A program made the position numbers and the translations under genes. Positions 1 to 6,435 of a stretch of DNA of 14,637 bases are shown here, piece after piece. The stretch's first letter is position 1. Every line of letters starts with the position of its first letter. The stretch comes from Planctomycetia bacterium (GTDB lineage Bacteria; Planctomycetota; Phycisphaerae; Phycisphaerales; SM1A02): contig SYIB01000301.1 of the NCBI GenBank assembly GCA_005798965.1, positions 1 through 14,637 on the forward strand, read 5' to 3'. The notes under the pieces were generated by a model. The model was not told where the DNA came from and did not search any database. It saw only the letters and a program-made list of their open reading frames with translations.

Positions 1-387
1 GACGAACGCCCAGAGCCGCGAATCACCGGCCATGCGGCCGAGCACCACGAGATGGTCGGCTCGGTAGCGCTGCTTCGACTCGCGGCAGTCGACCATCGGG
101 TCGTTGAACCCAACGGCGTGGCCGGAGGCGACCCACGTCTTCGGGTTCATGATGATCGTGCAGTCCACGCCGACGATGTCGACTGGCTCGCCATCGGGCC
201 CGAGCAGTTCACGCTCGACGACGTCGCTCCACCAGGCGTTCTTCAGGTTGCGCTTGAGGGCGGTGCCCAGCGGGCCGTAATCCCAGAAACCGTTGATCCC
301 GCCGTAGATCTCGCTCGACTGGAAGATGAAGCCGCGGCGCCGGCAGAGGGCCACGATGTCGTCCATTGTCTTGGGGCTGTCGCTCAT
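1..387 (-). CDS. glyS: Glycyl-tRNA synthetase, single-chain class II type (5' part only)
   Basis: Only the first 129 codons lie in the window; the rest runs off the left edge. The enzyme charges tRNA-Gly with glycine in the cytoplasm. The translation starts MSDSPKTMDDIVALCRRRGF and contains FWDYGPLG (residues 34-41), the class II motif 1 helix RNLKNAWWSDVV (46-57), and the MNPKTWVASGH (80-90) and DPMVDCRESK (96-105) blocks. These are typical of the alpha2 GlyRS of Thermus, archaea and eukaryotes, and differ from the separate GlyQ/GlyS subunits of E. coli. The ATG at 387 is the first Met before the conserved block and has no Shine-Dalgarno; a TAGCAT hexamer ends 10 nt upstream. It lies 90 bp downstream of folE on the same strand. 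The family call is firm from motifs; the C-terminal anticodon-binding domain cannot be checked. Confidence 0.93.
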   Translation of the reverse strand, partial: MSDSPKTMDDIVALCRRRGFIFQSSEIYGGINGFWDYGPLGTALKRNLKNAWWSDVVERELLGPDGEPVDIVGVDCTIIMNPKTWVASGHAVGFNDPMVDCRESKQRYRADHLVVLGRMAGDSRLWAFV

Positions 388-397
388 GGAACGCGGG

Positions 398-403
398 ATG
401 CTA
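398..403 (-). promoter_or_regulatory. Putative -10 hexamer (TAGCAT) for glyS
   Basis: On the minus strand TAGCAT ends 10 nt before the glyS ATG. Transcription from it would begin a few bases before the start codon, giving an mRNA with almost no leader. No -35 is convincing. It is supported by the same arrangement at other genes in the window. Confidence 0.4.
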
Positions 404-413
404 TCGGCACGAA

Positions 414-450
414 CCACCCGAGGCCGGGCTGGTGCTCGTGCGGCGGGTGG
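414..450. terminator. Weak hairpin in the folE-glyS gap
   Basis: A 7-bp inverted repeat (CCACCCG at 414-420, CGGGTGG at 444-450) encloses 23 nt in the 90-bp gap. A second short hairpin (TGAGG/CCTCA, 466-480) overlaps the folE stop codon. Neither has a T-tract, so termination is only a possibility. Confidence 0.2.
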
Positions 451-477
451 CGCTGTGCACCTGCCTGAGGAGCGGCC

Positions 478-1077
478 TCAGCGATCCGGTCTCGGCAACT
501 CGATCAACTTCAGGAACTCGGCTCGCGTGGCCGAACTCTCGAGGAACTCGCCGAAGAGCTTGCTGGTGGTCGTCCATGCACTGGGCTGATGCACGCCGCG
601 ATAGCACATGCAGAAGTGACGGGCCTGCACGACGACCGCGACGCCGCGGGGCTTGAGGTGCTCCTGGAGCGCGTTCGCGATCTGTGCTGTGAGCTTCTCC
701 TGGACCTGCAGGCGCTTGGAATAGATCTCGACGAGCTTGGCGAGCTTGGAGAGCCCGACCACCCTGCCATCGGGGATGTACGCCACGTGGGCCTTGCCGA
801 TGAATGGCACCATGTGGTGCTCGCAGTGGCTGTGCACGTCGATGTCCGAGAGCAGCACCATCTGGTCGTAGCCTTCGATCTCCGTGAAGGTCTTGGACAG
901 CACGTCCCCGGGGCGCATGGAGTACCCCTGAAAGTGCTCGTACATGGCCTTGACCACGCGCTTGGGGGTCTCAAGCAGGCCCTCGCGCTCCGGGTCATCG
1001 CCGATGAAACCAAGGATGGCCTTCACATGGGCCATGGCATCCTTGACGCGGGGATCGTTGAGGTCCGGGTCGTTCAT
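478..1077 (-). CDS. folE: GTP cyclohydrolase I (type IA)
   Basis: Converts GTP to 7,8-dihydroneopterin triphosphate, the entry to folate synthesis, which also feeds queuosine and other pterins. The 199-residue product is the normal family length. The zinc site is visible as HSHCEHH (Cys85, His88) and ARHFCMCYRG (Cys156, with His154 in the catalytic His position). Other family blocks are ETPKRVVKAM, VGLSKLAKLVEIYSKRLQVQE and the C-terminal TTTSKLFG. All zinc ligands of the canonical FolE1 are present, so this is not the zinc-independent FolE2. The start at 1077 is chosen because homology begins here and a TATGAT hexamer ends 9 nt upstream; an in-frame ATG at 1101 adds eight residues and cannot be excluded. 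The frame stays open on this strand to 2721, but that extension is antisense to the next two genes. Divergent from the AsmA-like gene. Confidence 0.95.
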   Translation of the reverse strand: MNDPDLNDPRVKDAMAHVKAILGFIGDDPEREGLLETPKRVVKAMYEHFQGYSMRPGDVLSKTFTEIEGYDQMVLLSDIDVHSHCEHHMVPFIGKAHVAYIPDGRVVGLSKLAKLVEIYSKRLQVQEKLTAQIANALQEHLKPRGVAVVVQARHFCMCYRGVHQPSAWTTTSKLFGEFLESSATRAEFLKLIELPRPDR

Positions 1078-1086
1078 GGGGTGCAG

Positions 1087-1092
1087 ATCATA
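1087..1092 (-). promoter_or_regulatory. folE: Putative -10 hexamer (TATGAT) for folE
   Basis: TATGAT matches the TATAAT consensus at 5 of 6 positions and ends 9 nt before the ATG at 1077. If it is used, the mRNA would be leaderless or nearly so, and the upstream ATG at 1101 could not be the start. Confidence 0.45.
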
Positions 1093-1117
1093 GGCGGCCA
1101 TCGGAGCGGTCGCGTGG

Positions 1118-1123
1118 TAGCGT
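1118..1123 (+). promoter_or_regulatory. Putative -10 hexamer (TAGCGT) for the AsmA-like gene
   Basis: TAGCGT ends 6 nt before the ATG at 1130 and there is no Shine-Dalgarno. The match to TATAAT is only T1, A2 and T6; the call rests on the recurring position relative to starts in this window. Confidence 0.3.
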
Positions 1124-1129
1124 CCCTTC

Positions 1130-1996
1130 ATGACTGGAATCGCACGTCGGTTGGCGCGTTGGGGCATCGTGATCGTGGTGCTGCTCGTCGTGGCTGGAGT
1201 GGCCGCCGTCGCCGCGCTCGATTCGATCGTGGTCACGGCCGTCCGTGCCGTCGGACCACGACTTCTGGGCGTGGACGTCGGTCTGTCGTCGGCCTCGATC
1301 GGGATCATTCGCCCGAGCACGAGCCTCGATGGGCTGCAGGTCGGCAATCCAACGGGCTTCTCGCCCGAGCCGTGCTTGGCGCTGGACCGCTTGGATATCG
1401 AAGTCGGTGTGCTCGCGGCGCTCAGCCAGGACATCGTCATCCCCACGATGCTCATCGATGGCCTGGTGCTTCGACTGGAGAAGAAGGACGGCATCATCAA
1501 TATGCAGCAGGTCGTCGACAACGCCTCGAAGGCGATGGGCGGTACTGCTGTGCCCGCGGAACCCAAGCCTGCAGCCGGGTCGGGCACCAAGGTCCTGATC
1601 CGCCAGCTCACGCTGCGCAACGTGCGGCTGATCGCGAGCGGCGACGTGGCGAAGGTGCCCACGGGGCTCGACGTCACGCTGGGCGAACTCGTGCTTCGTG
1701 ACGTGAGCTCGGACAACCCGACGGGCAACCTTGGCGACCAGCTGATGACGATCATCCTTGACGACGTGGTGGCCGCGGTCCTCAAGAAGGGTGCATCGCA
1801 GTTGGCCGATGGCGCTGTGAAGGCTCTCGATGGTGCGCTGTCGGGCCTCGGCGATGGAGCCGGCATGGCGAAGGAACTGATGGGCAAGATCGGCGAGCAT
1901 GGGGGCAAGGCGATCGAGGGCGTCGGCAAAGGCGTGATCGACGGAGCCGGCAAGGCGCTTGATGGGCTCTTGGGCGGCTCGAAGGAGAAGAAGTGA
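1130..1996 (+). CDS. AsmA-like membrane-anchored protein
   Basis: A 288-residue protein with a basic N-terminus (RRLAR) and one membrane helix (about residues 11-30); the rest probably lies in the periplasm. Residues 45-200 are beta-rich. They contain LDGLQVGNPTGF (66-77), a pattern common in AsmA/DUF748-type proteins, followed by alternating strands (LDIEVGVLAAL, DGLVLRLEKKDG, IRQLTLRNVRLI). AsmA-family proteins are linked to lipid transport between envelope membranes, but this one is much shorter than AsmA or TamB and looks like a single-module member. Residues 205-288 are Gly/Ala-rich amphipathic helix ending in SKEKK. Its stop overlaps the hutG start by one base (TGATG), so the two are probably translated together, although no functional link is known. 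The membrane topology is firmer than the family name. Confidence 0.7.
   Translation: MTGIARRLARWGIVIVVLLVVAGVAAVAALDSIVVTAVRAVGPRLLGVDVGLSSASIGIIRPSTSLDGLQVGNPTGFSPEPCLALDRLDIEVGVLAALSQDIVIPTMLIDGLVLRLEKKDGIINMQQVVDNASKAMGGTAVPAEPKPAAGSGTKVLIRQLTLRNVRLIASGDVAKVPTGLDVTLGELVLRDVSSDNPTGNLGDQLMTIILDDVVAAVLKKGASQLADGAVKALDGALSGLGDGAGMAKELMGKIGEHGGKAIEGVGKGVIDGAGKALDGLLGGSKEKK
1982..1987 (+). promoter_or_regulatory. hutG: Shine-Dalgarno AAGGAG that decides the hutG start
   Basis: AAGGAG lies within the last codons of the AsmA-like gene, 8 nt before the ATG at 1996. This favours that ATG over the in-frame GTG at 1993, which would be only 5 nt away. Confidence 0.7.
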
Positions 1997-2958
1997 TGCT
2001 TTGGCGCCCGGCAGCGGCTGATGCATGGTCCGGTCGCGACGATGGCCATGACCCCCGCGCGCGCCGCTGGCACCAGGTGGTCCAGCCGTGGAACTGGGAC
2101 AGCAGCGACGCTGCACTGGGCACCGTGGTCATCATCGGTTACGCGGTCGATGCGGGTGTGCGGCGCAACAAGGGCCGTGCAGGCGCAGCTGAGGCTCCGA
2201 CGGCGCTCCGTCGTGCGTGCTCGAACCTGCCGTGCCCGGTCCAGCCGATCGCGCTCGCTGATGGCGGCGATGTGATCGCCCAGGGTGACGACGTGCTGGG
2301 TGCGCAGCAGGAACTCGCGCGTCGTGTGGCGATCGCGCAGTCGCGGGGCGCGCGGACGCTCGTCTTCGGCGGCGGCCATGATGTGGCGTTCGGCCACTGG
2401 CTCGGTCTGGCGACGCGCGATGGGGCCGTTCCCCTCGACGGCGTCACGGCCAGCGTGAACCTCGATGCGCACTTGGACAACCGCCCTGTGCCCACCGAGG
2501 GGCCCAACAGCGGCACGAGCTATTCGCAGATCCAGGCGTGGTGCGCCGCGAACGATCGTTCTTTCGCTGCACTGGCGTTGGGCATCCAACGCGCCAGCAA
2601 CACGGCCGCGCTGTTCGCACGAGCCCAGGAGCAAGGCTACGCATGGCAGGGGCCGGCAGCGCTTGCACCCGATCGCATCGATGCCTCGCTTGCGGCGATC
2701 ACGCGCCACGAGCGCGTGCACCTCACGGTCGACTTGGATTGCTTCGCGGCCGCTTACGCGCCCGGCGTGAGTGCGCCGACGCCGCTGGGCGTCGGACCAG
2801 AGGCGGCCGAGAGCATCCGCCGATGCATCGCATCCTGCAGTGTTCGCGGGGTCGACCTTGCCGAACTCGCCCCGGCGCTCGACGCCGATGGCCGGACCGC
2901 GCGACTCGCTTCGGTACTCGCCTTTGAGATCGTGGATTCGTGGTCGATGCTCCGTTGA
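1996..2958 (+). CDS. hutG: Formimidoylglutamase (arginase/ureohydrolase family)
   Basis: Hydrolyses N-formimidoyl-L-glutamate to glutamate and formamide, the last step of one histidine degradation route. The 320-residue product carries all the ureohydrolase manganese ligands: GGGHD (His128), DAHLD (Asp157, His159, Asp161) and VDLD (Asp246, Asp248). GGGH, where arginase and agmatinase have GGDH, the N-terminal WSGRDDG...RWHQVVQ block and NSGTSY (171-176) point to formimidoylglutamase. YAPGVSAPTPLG (254-265) and the Glu of DLAELAP (Glu290) complete the family pattern. The ATG at 1996 overlaps the preceding stop (TGATG) and has AAGGAG at 8-nt spacing. No hutH, hutU or hutI is in the window, so the gene stands apart from a histidine-utilisation operon. 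Agmatinase-like activity is less likely but not excluded. Confidence 0.87.
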   Translation: MLWRPAAADAWSGRDDGHDPRARRWHQVVQPWNWDSSDAALGTVVIIGYAVDAGVRRNKGRAGAAEAPTALRRACSNLPCPVQPIALADGGDVIAQGDDVLGAQQELARRVAIAQSRGARTLVFGGGHDVAFGHWLGLATRDGAVPLDGVTASVNLDAHLDNRPVPTEGPNSGTSYSQIQAWCAANDRSFAALALGIQRASNTAALFARAQEQGYAWQGPAALAPDRIDASLAAITRHERVHLTVDLDCFAAAYAPGVSAPTPLGVGPEAAESIRRCIASCSVRGVDLAELAPALDADGRTARLASVLAFEIVDSWSMLR

Positions 2959-2992
2959 TCAGCGGCGCCGGGATGGCGTGCGGCCAATCTCG

Positions 2993-4417
2993 TCAGCCTT
3001 CGGGATCGACCTTGGGTGCACGTCGCTTGCCAGGGTCGGGCATCGCCGGTGGCGGCGCCGGAGCGCGCTGGGATTCGGGGATCGTTCCATCCTGAAGCCA
3101 TCTGGCCCGCGGCAATGCTTGGCTCCATCGTTCGTGGCGCTCGCGAAGCATGGTGTACGCGTCGACCGAATCCTCGGCGCCGTTGATCGACTCGTTGGGA
3201 TCCTGGTCAATGCGATAGATCGACGGCGCACCATCGAGCGGAATGACGTACTTGAGGCCGGAGAACATCGTCGCTGCACTCTGCCCGGCCTGCCAGTGCA
3301 GTTCGGTGTGCGGAAGCCCCGCGGCTGCACCCGTGAGGAAGGGCACCAGGTCGACACCGTCGATCGTTGCTGGAGCAGGCTGACCGAGTGCGGCGGCCAT
3401 CGTCGGCAGCACATCAGCTCCGGTGACCGGATGGGGGTAGGTCGACCCGGGCGGGATGCGGCCAGGCAGGGCGATGATCATCGGCACGCGCAGGCCGGCC
3501 TCGAAGCACGTGCCGAAGTCGCCATGCAGGGTGCCATTGGACGATCCCAACGCGATCGACCCGCCAGTATCGCCGATCACGACGATCATGGTGCGCGCGG
3601 CCTGACCCGTGGCTTCGATGGTCGCGAGCATGGTTCCGATCGAGCGGTCGAGCGAGCGGAGCGAGGCAGCCATCTCGCGCCGACGGCCCTCGAGCGTGTG
3701 GAAGGCCGCGAGATCATCGGTGGTTGGCGCGAGCGGAGGCGAGAGCCCTGGGAGCGCGACCACGAGCAGCCACGGCTTGGATCGCTCGCGCTCGATGAAC
3801 CCGGTGGCACAGGCGGTCATGGCGTCTTCGAGTCGATCGAACCCTTCGTTCACCGCACCGAGGCTGCGAAGCGAGAACCCGTCGTCCTTGCCGGGTCGCG
3901 GCTTGCGGGTGCGCGTGGCGTGGGCGACGAAGCAATCGAAGCCGAAGCCCATCGCGATGGGTGCCTGCTCGGCCGTCACGCCCATCTGCCACGAGCCCAC
4001 GAATCCGGTGGACCAGCCGCCTGCTGCGAACTGCGAGCCGATGGTCGGCGTGCCGGGAAGAAGACCTCGCGCTGCAGAGTCGGGAGAAGACGCTTCGTCA
4101 CCCATCGGCATGGCAAACTCGAAGCCCATGGCGTTGGGCCAGCGACCGGTGAGGATCGCCGCACGGGCGGGCGAAGGCTGGGGTGACGCCGCGTAGGCTC
4201 GCTGGAGCACCATGCCGCGCGCGGCGAGCGCATCGAGATTCGGTGTGGCGCCGAGCGTCGATCCAAGGAAACCGACATCTCCGGTGCCCACGCGGTCGAG
4301 CACGATGACGAGCGCATTGGAGCGCTCAGGGACGAGCGCCGCAGGGGGCTGTGCGAGCGTCGTGTGCTGAAGCAGCAGCGCTGCAGCCGCGAGGATGCAG
4401 CGGTCCAGTCGAAGCAT
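2993..4417 (-). CDS. Secreted sulfatase-fold protein lacking catalytic residues (pseudosulfatase)
   Basis: A 474-residue protein with an N-terminal signal sequence (cut near residue 22) and the full alkaline-phosphatase/sulfatase layout. Aligned to family motifs from memory, the active site is lost. The formylglycine motif C-x-P-S-R-x-x-x-T-G reads PSPARAAILTG, with Pro81 for Cys. The DDxG metal motif reads LDRVG, with Arg42 for the second Asp. GKWHLG reads GSWQMG (141-146), losing Lys and His. The APH-type His is Ser. DNG reads DTG (283-285). The Lys of the GKG(S/T) block is Phe301. Structural elements stay intact: TPNLDALAARG, RAAILTGRWP, EAGLRVPMI, DGVDLVPFLTG and a DPNE tail element. There is no frameshift or stop, so a conserved non-catalytic role such as binding is more likely than decay. 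The ATG overlaps the lipoprotein stop by one base. No formylglycine-generating enzyme or anaerobic sulfatase-maturing enzyme gene is in the window. Confidence 0.85.
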   Translation of the reverse strand: MLRLDRCILAAAALLLQHTTLAQPPAALVPERSNALVIVLDRVGTGDVGFLGSTLGATPNLDALAARGMVLQRAYAASPQPSPARAAILTGRWPNAMGFEFAMPMGDEASSPDSAARGLLPGTPTIGSQFAAGGWSTGFVGSWQMGVTAEQAPIAMGFGFDCFVAHATRTRKPRPGKDDGFSLRSLGAVNEGFDRLEDAMTACATGFIERERSKPWLLVVALPGLSPPLAPTTDDLAAFHTLEGRRREMAASLRSLDRSIGTMLATIEATGQAARTMIVVIGDTGGSIALGSSNGTLHGDFGTCFEAGLRVPMIIALPGRIPPGSTYPHPVTGADVLPTMAAALGQPAPATIDGVDLVPFLTGAAAGLPHTELHWQAGQSAATMFSGLKYVIPLDGAPSIYRIDQDPNESINGAEDSVDAYTMLRERHERWSQALPRARWLQDGTIPESQRAPAPPPAMPDPGKRRAPKVDPEG

Positions 4418-5091
4418 CAGCCGCCTGCGAGGGCCTTGCGGGCCGAGGTGAAGAGCAGTACCGCGACCGCACCGATGACGGCGCCCACGATCGCGATGAT
4501 TGCCGTGCCGCCCTCGGACTCGGGCTGCTCGGCAGTCTTCATGCCATCGGCGACCTTGATGGCTTCGTCGCGCTCGAAGACGGCTCGGTCGCGCTGCTCG
4601 CGTGCCGCGACTGCATCCTTGCGCGCCTGGTCGAGGTCGGCGTCGAGTTTGGTGCGTTCGGCAACGCTCGTGTCGCTTGCACCCTTGGACTTGGACAGTT
4701 CAGACGTGACCTCATCGATACGCTTGAGCGCAGCGTCGCGCTGGTCCTTGGCGGCGTTGGCATCGGCGACGGCGGTTGCGGCGCGGCGGTCCGCATCGGC
4801 GGCCGCGCGCTTGGCTTCCTCGGCATCGCCCTGCGCCTTCACGGCGATGGCCTTGGACTCCTCGGCAGCGGCACGGGCTTCGGTGACGGTGCGGTTGGCC
4901 TCGGTCAGCGCCTTGTCGCGCTCGGCCAGCTGCACAGTCATGCGCTCGATCGAACGGGTCGATTCGGAACTCTCGCCGCGCAGGGCATCCACCTCGGTCA
5001 CGAGCTCGCGGTTGCGGGCCTCCAGTTCACGGGTGCAGGCGGGCAGCGTGGCCAGACAGGCGACGACGAGGGCAGCGGGAATGCGACGCAT
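4417..5091 (-). CDS. Coiled-coil lipoprotein with C-terminal membrane helix
   Basis: Function unknown. With the ATG at 5091 the product has 224 residues: a lipoprotein signal sequence (MRRIPAALVV onward) with lipobox LPAC and acyl-accepting Cys19; a long charged Ala/Glu/Lys/Arg-rich helix (about 20-185) with the heptad-like look of a coiled coil; a short Gly-containing break; then a hydrophobic segment at about 196-214 followed by SARKALAGG. It would thus be held at both ends, by lipid and by a helix. An alternative GTG at 5118 overlaps the dadA stop by 4 nt (GTGA) and adds nine residues, keeping the lipobox; ATG is preferred for the compact signal peptide and a TACGAT hexamer 7 nt upstream. 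Its TGA overlaps the next ATG, so translation with the pseudosulfatase is probably coupled. A tether or scaffold role is inference. Confidence 0.75.
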   Translation of the reverse strand: MRRIPAALVVACLATLPACTRELEARNRELVTEVDALRGESSESTRSIERMTVQLAERDKALTEANRTVTEARAAAEESKAIAVKAQGDAEEAKRAAADADRRAATAVADANAAKDQRDAALKRIDEVTSELSKSKGASDTSVAERTKLDADLDQARKDAVAAREQRDRAVFERDEAIKVADGMKTAEQPESEGGTAIIAIVGAVIGAVAVLLFTSARKALAGG

Positions 5092-5098
5092 GCCCCGA

Positions 5099-5104
5099 AT
5101 CGTA
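5099..5104 (-). promoter_or_regulatory. Possible -10 hexamer (TACGAT) for the lipoprotein gene
   Basis: TACGAT ends 7 nt before the ATG at 5091, inside the short gap after dadA. It could be an internal promoter for the lipoprotein-pseudosulfatase pair, or chance if the GTG at 5118 is the start. Confidence 0.25.
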
Positions 5105-5114
5105 GCGATACGGC

Positions 5115-6383
5115 TCACGCCACGGCAGCCATCAGCCGAGCGGGATCGACCATCGAGAGGTCGATGCTCGGGCGACGTCCATCGATCAGGTCGGCCACAA
5201 GTTCACCGGTCACGGGCCCGAGCGTCATGCCCAGCATGGCGTGGCCCGTGGCCAGCATGAGGCCCTCGACACCCGGAACCCAGCCGATGGCCGGCATGCC
5301 GTCGGCCAGGCAGGGGCGCCAGCCCGACCAATGTTCGCTCGCACGCGCGTGCTCGATGCCACGCAGGTACGCCCGGGCACCATCGGCAAGCATGGCCAGC
5401 CGGCGCGGCATCGGAGGCGCATCAAGTGGGCTGATCTCGAGTGTGCCGGCCAAGCGCAGCCGACCGCCCATGGGCGTGACGGCGATGAACGTCTCATGCA
5501 GCACGCAGGCGGTGGCCGGCACGCCCGGCATGCCATCGAGCTGGACGTGATAGCCGCGTGCACCTTGCATCGGAAGGTCGAGGCCCACGCCCGCAGCGAG
5601 GCCGGTGCTCCACACGCCAGCAGCGAGCACGACGCTCGCACCGCTGACCACACTGCCGTTGCTGCACACGACGCCGGTGACGTGACCGGTTCCATCGCGC
5701 TCGAGACCGGTGGCATCCCACGCTGGACCCGTCAGTACGCGCACGCCACGGCGCTCAAGCACGCGAGCGAGGCACTTGGTGTAGGCACGAGGATCGATGT
5801 TCGCGCTGTCCTTGTGAAGCACGGCACCGGCGACCTCGTCGGTGAAGCAGGGGCTCATGGCGCGTAGCGCCGCGCCGTCGAGGCGCTCATGCGTGAACCC
5901 ATGCGTGGCGAGCATGGCCGCCTCAGCCTCGGCGGCATCCATGTTCTCCTCGTGCAGGACGACGTCAAGCCAGCCGGTGCGGCGATAGCCGCAGTCGATC
6001 GACTCGGCATCGATCGTGCGCTCGAATCGCTCGAGCGAGCGCCATCCCATCTGGCAGAGCGTGACCATGCAGCGATTGAGATGGCCCTGGTTGCAGTGCT
6101 GGTGGAAGTTCCAGAGCCAGGAGATCAGGCCCGGATCGAGCCGCGGCCTGATGTAGAGGGGGCTCGTCGGATCCAGCATCCACTTCAGCCCGCGCACGCT
6201 CACGCCGGGTCGCGTGAGCGGAGGGTGACCGATGGAGAGCATGCCGGCGTTGCCGCACGAGGCGCTGTCGTGGATCATCTCGCGGTCGAGTACCACCACG
6301 TCGTAGCCGCGCTCACTGAGTTCGTACGCGGTCGAGAGACCGACGATGCCGCCTCCGACGATCACGATGGGCTGCTTGCTCAT
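5115..6383 (-). CDS. dadA: FAD-dependent D-amino acid dehydrogenase-like oxidoreductase (DadA family)
   Basis: A 422-residue flavoprotein of the DAAO/DadA family, the usual length. The N-terminal Rossmann motif is VIVGGGIVGLSTAYELSERG (residues 7-26), with Asp at the end of the second strand (VVVLD) to bind the FAD ribose. CGNAGML takes the place of the DadA-type N-AG block. The C-terminal SGWRPCLADGMPAIG and GHAMLGMTLGPVTGELVADLI form the flavin-closing part. Such enzymes oxidise D-amino acids to keto acids and pass electrons to the respiratory chain; some relatives act on D-hydroxyproline, and the substrate cannot be read from sequence. It heads a minus-strand cluster with the lipoprotein and pseudosulfatase. 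It is divergent from the Gfo/Idh gene across 52 bp, has no Shine-Dalgarno, and a TAGAAT hexamer ends 9 nt before the ATG. The family is firm; the symbol is by similarity only. Confidence 0.85.
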   Translation of the reverse strand: MSKQPIVIVGGGIVGLSTAYELSERGYDVVVLDREMIHDSASCGNAGMLSIGHPPLTRPGVSVRGLKWMLDPTSPLYIRPRLDPGLISWLWNFHQHCNQGHLNRCMVTLCQMGWRSLERFERTIDAESIDCGYRRTGWLDVVLHEENMDAAEAEAAMLATHGFTHERLDGAALRAMSPCFTDEVAGAVLHKDSANIDPRAYTKCLARVLERRGVRVLTGPAWDATGLERDGTGHVTGVVCSNGSVVSGASVVLAAGVWSTGLAAGVGLDLPMQGARGYHVQLDGMPGVPATACVLHETFIAVTPMGGRLRLAGTLEISPLDAPPMPRRLAMLADGARAYLRGIEHARASEHWSGWRPCLADGMPAIGWVPGVEGLMLATGHAMLGMTLGPVTGELVADLIDGRRPSIDLSMVDPARLMAAVA

Positions 6384-6391
6384 GGTCGAGC

Positions 6392-6398
6392 TATTCTA
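6392..6398. promoter_or_regulatory. Overlapping -10 hexamers of the dadA / Gfo-Idh divergent promoter
   Basis: On the minus strand TAGAAT (6393-6398) ends 9 nt before the dadA ATG, which would give a nearly leaderless dadA mRNA. On the plus strand TATTCT (6392-6397) would start the Gfo/Idh transcript near 6404, leaving about 30 nt of leader with a Shine-Dalgarno. The two hexamers share five bases, so RNA polymerase could not occupy both at once. No clear -35 is seen on either side. Confidence 0.4.
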
Positions 6399-6424
6399 GG
6401 GGCGCTCCACGTCACGGAGCACGC

Positions 6425-6430
6425 AAGGAG
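6425..6430 (+). promoter_or_regulatory. Shine-Dalgarno AAGGAG of the Gfo/Idh gene
   Basis: AAGGAG lies 5 nt before the ATG at 6436 and fixes that start. Confidence 0.7.
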
Positions 6431-6435
6431 CGACC

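Noticed and set aside
388..477. T-box or other riboswitch upstream of glyS
   Set aside because: The gap to folE is only 90 bp, with no T-box sequence, no specifier stem and no room for a full element.
1078..1129. Folate-type riboswitch upstream of folE
   Set aside because: Only 52 bp separate folE from the divergent gene, too short for a THF riboswitch, and a -10-like hexamer sits 9 nt from the start.
1078..2721. Long open frame on the minus strand continuing upstream of folE
   Set aside because: It is antisense to the AsmA-like and hutG genes, is rich in Arg/Ser/Pro/Thr with no family motif, and homology to FolE starts only at 1077. It is a GC-driven open frame.
2771..4186. 471-codon plus-strand open frame
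   Set aside because: It lies across the hutG end and is antisense to the pseudosulfatase; the composition (Arg, Gly, His) is that of a shadow frame and no motif is visible.
4351..5550. 399-codon plus-strand open frame
   Set aside because: Antisense to the lipoprotein and dadA genes; composition is the reverse-frame image of the coiled-coil repeats.
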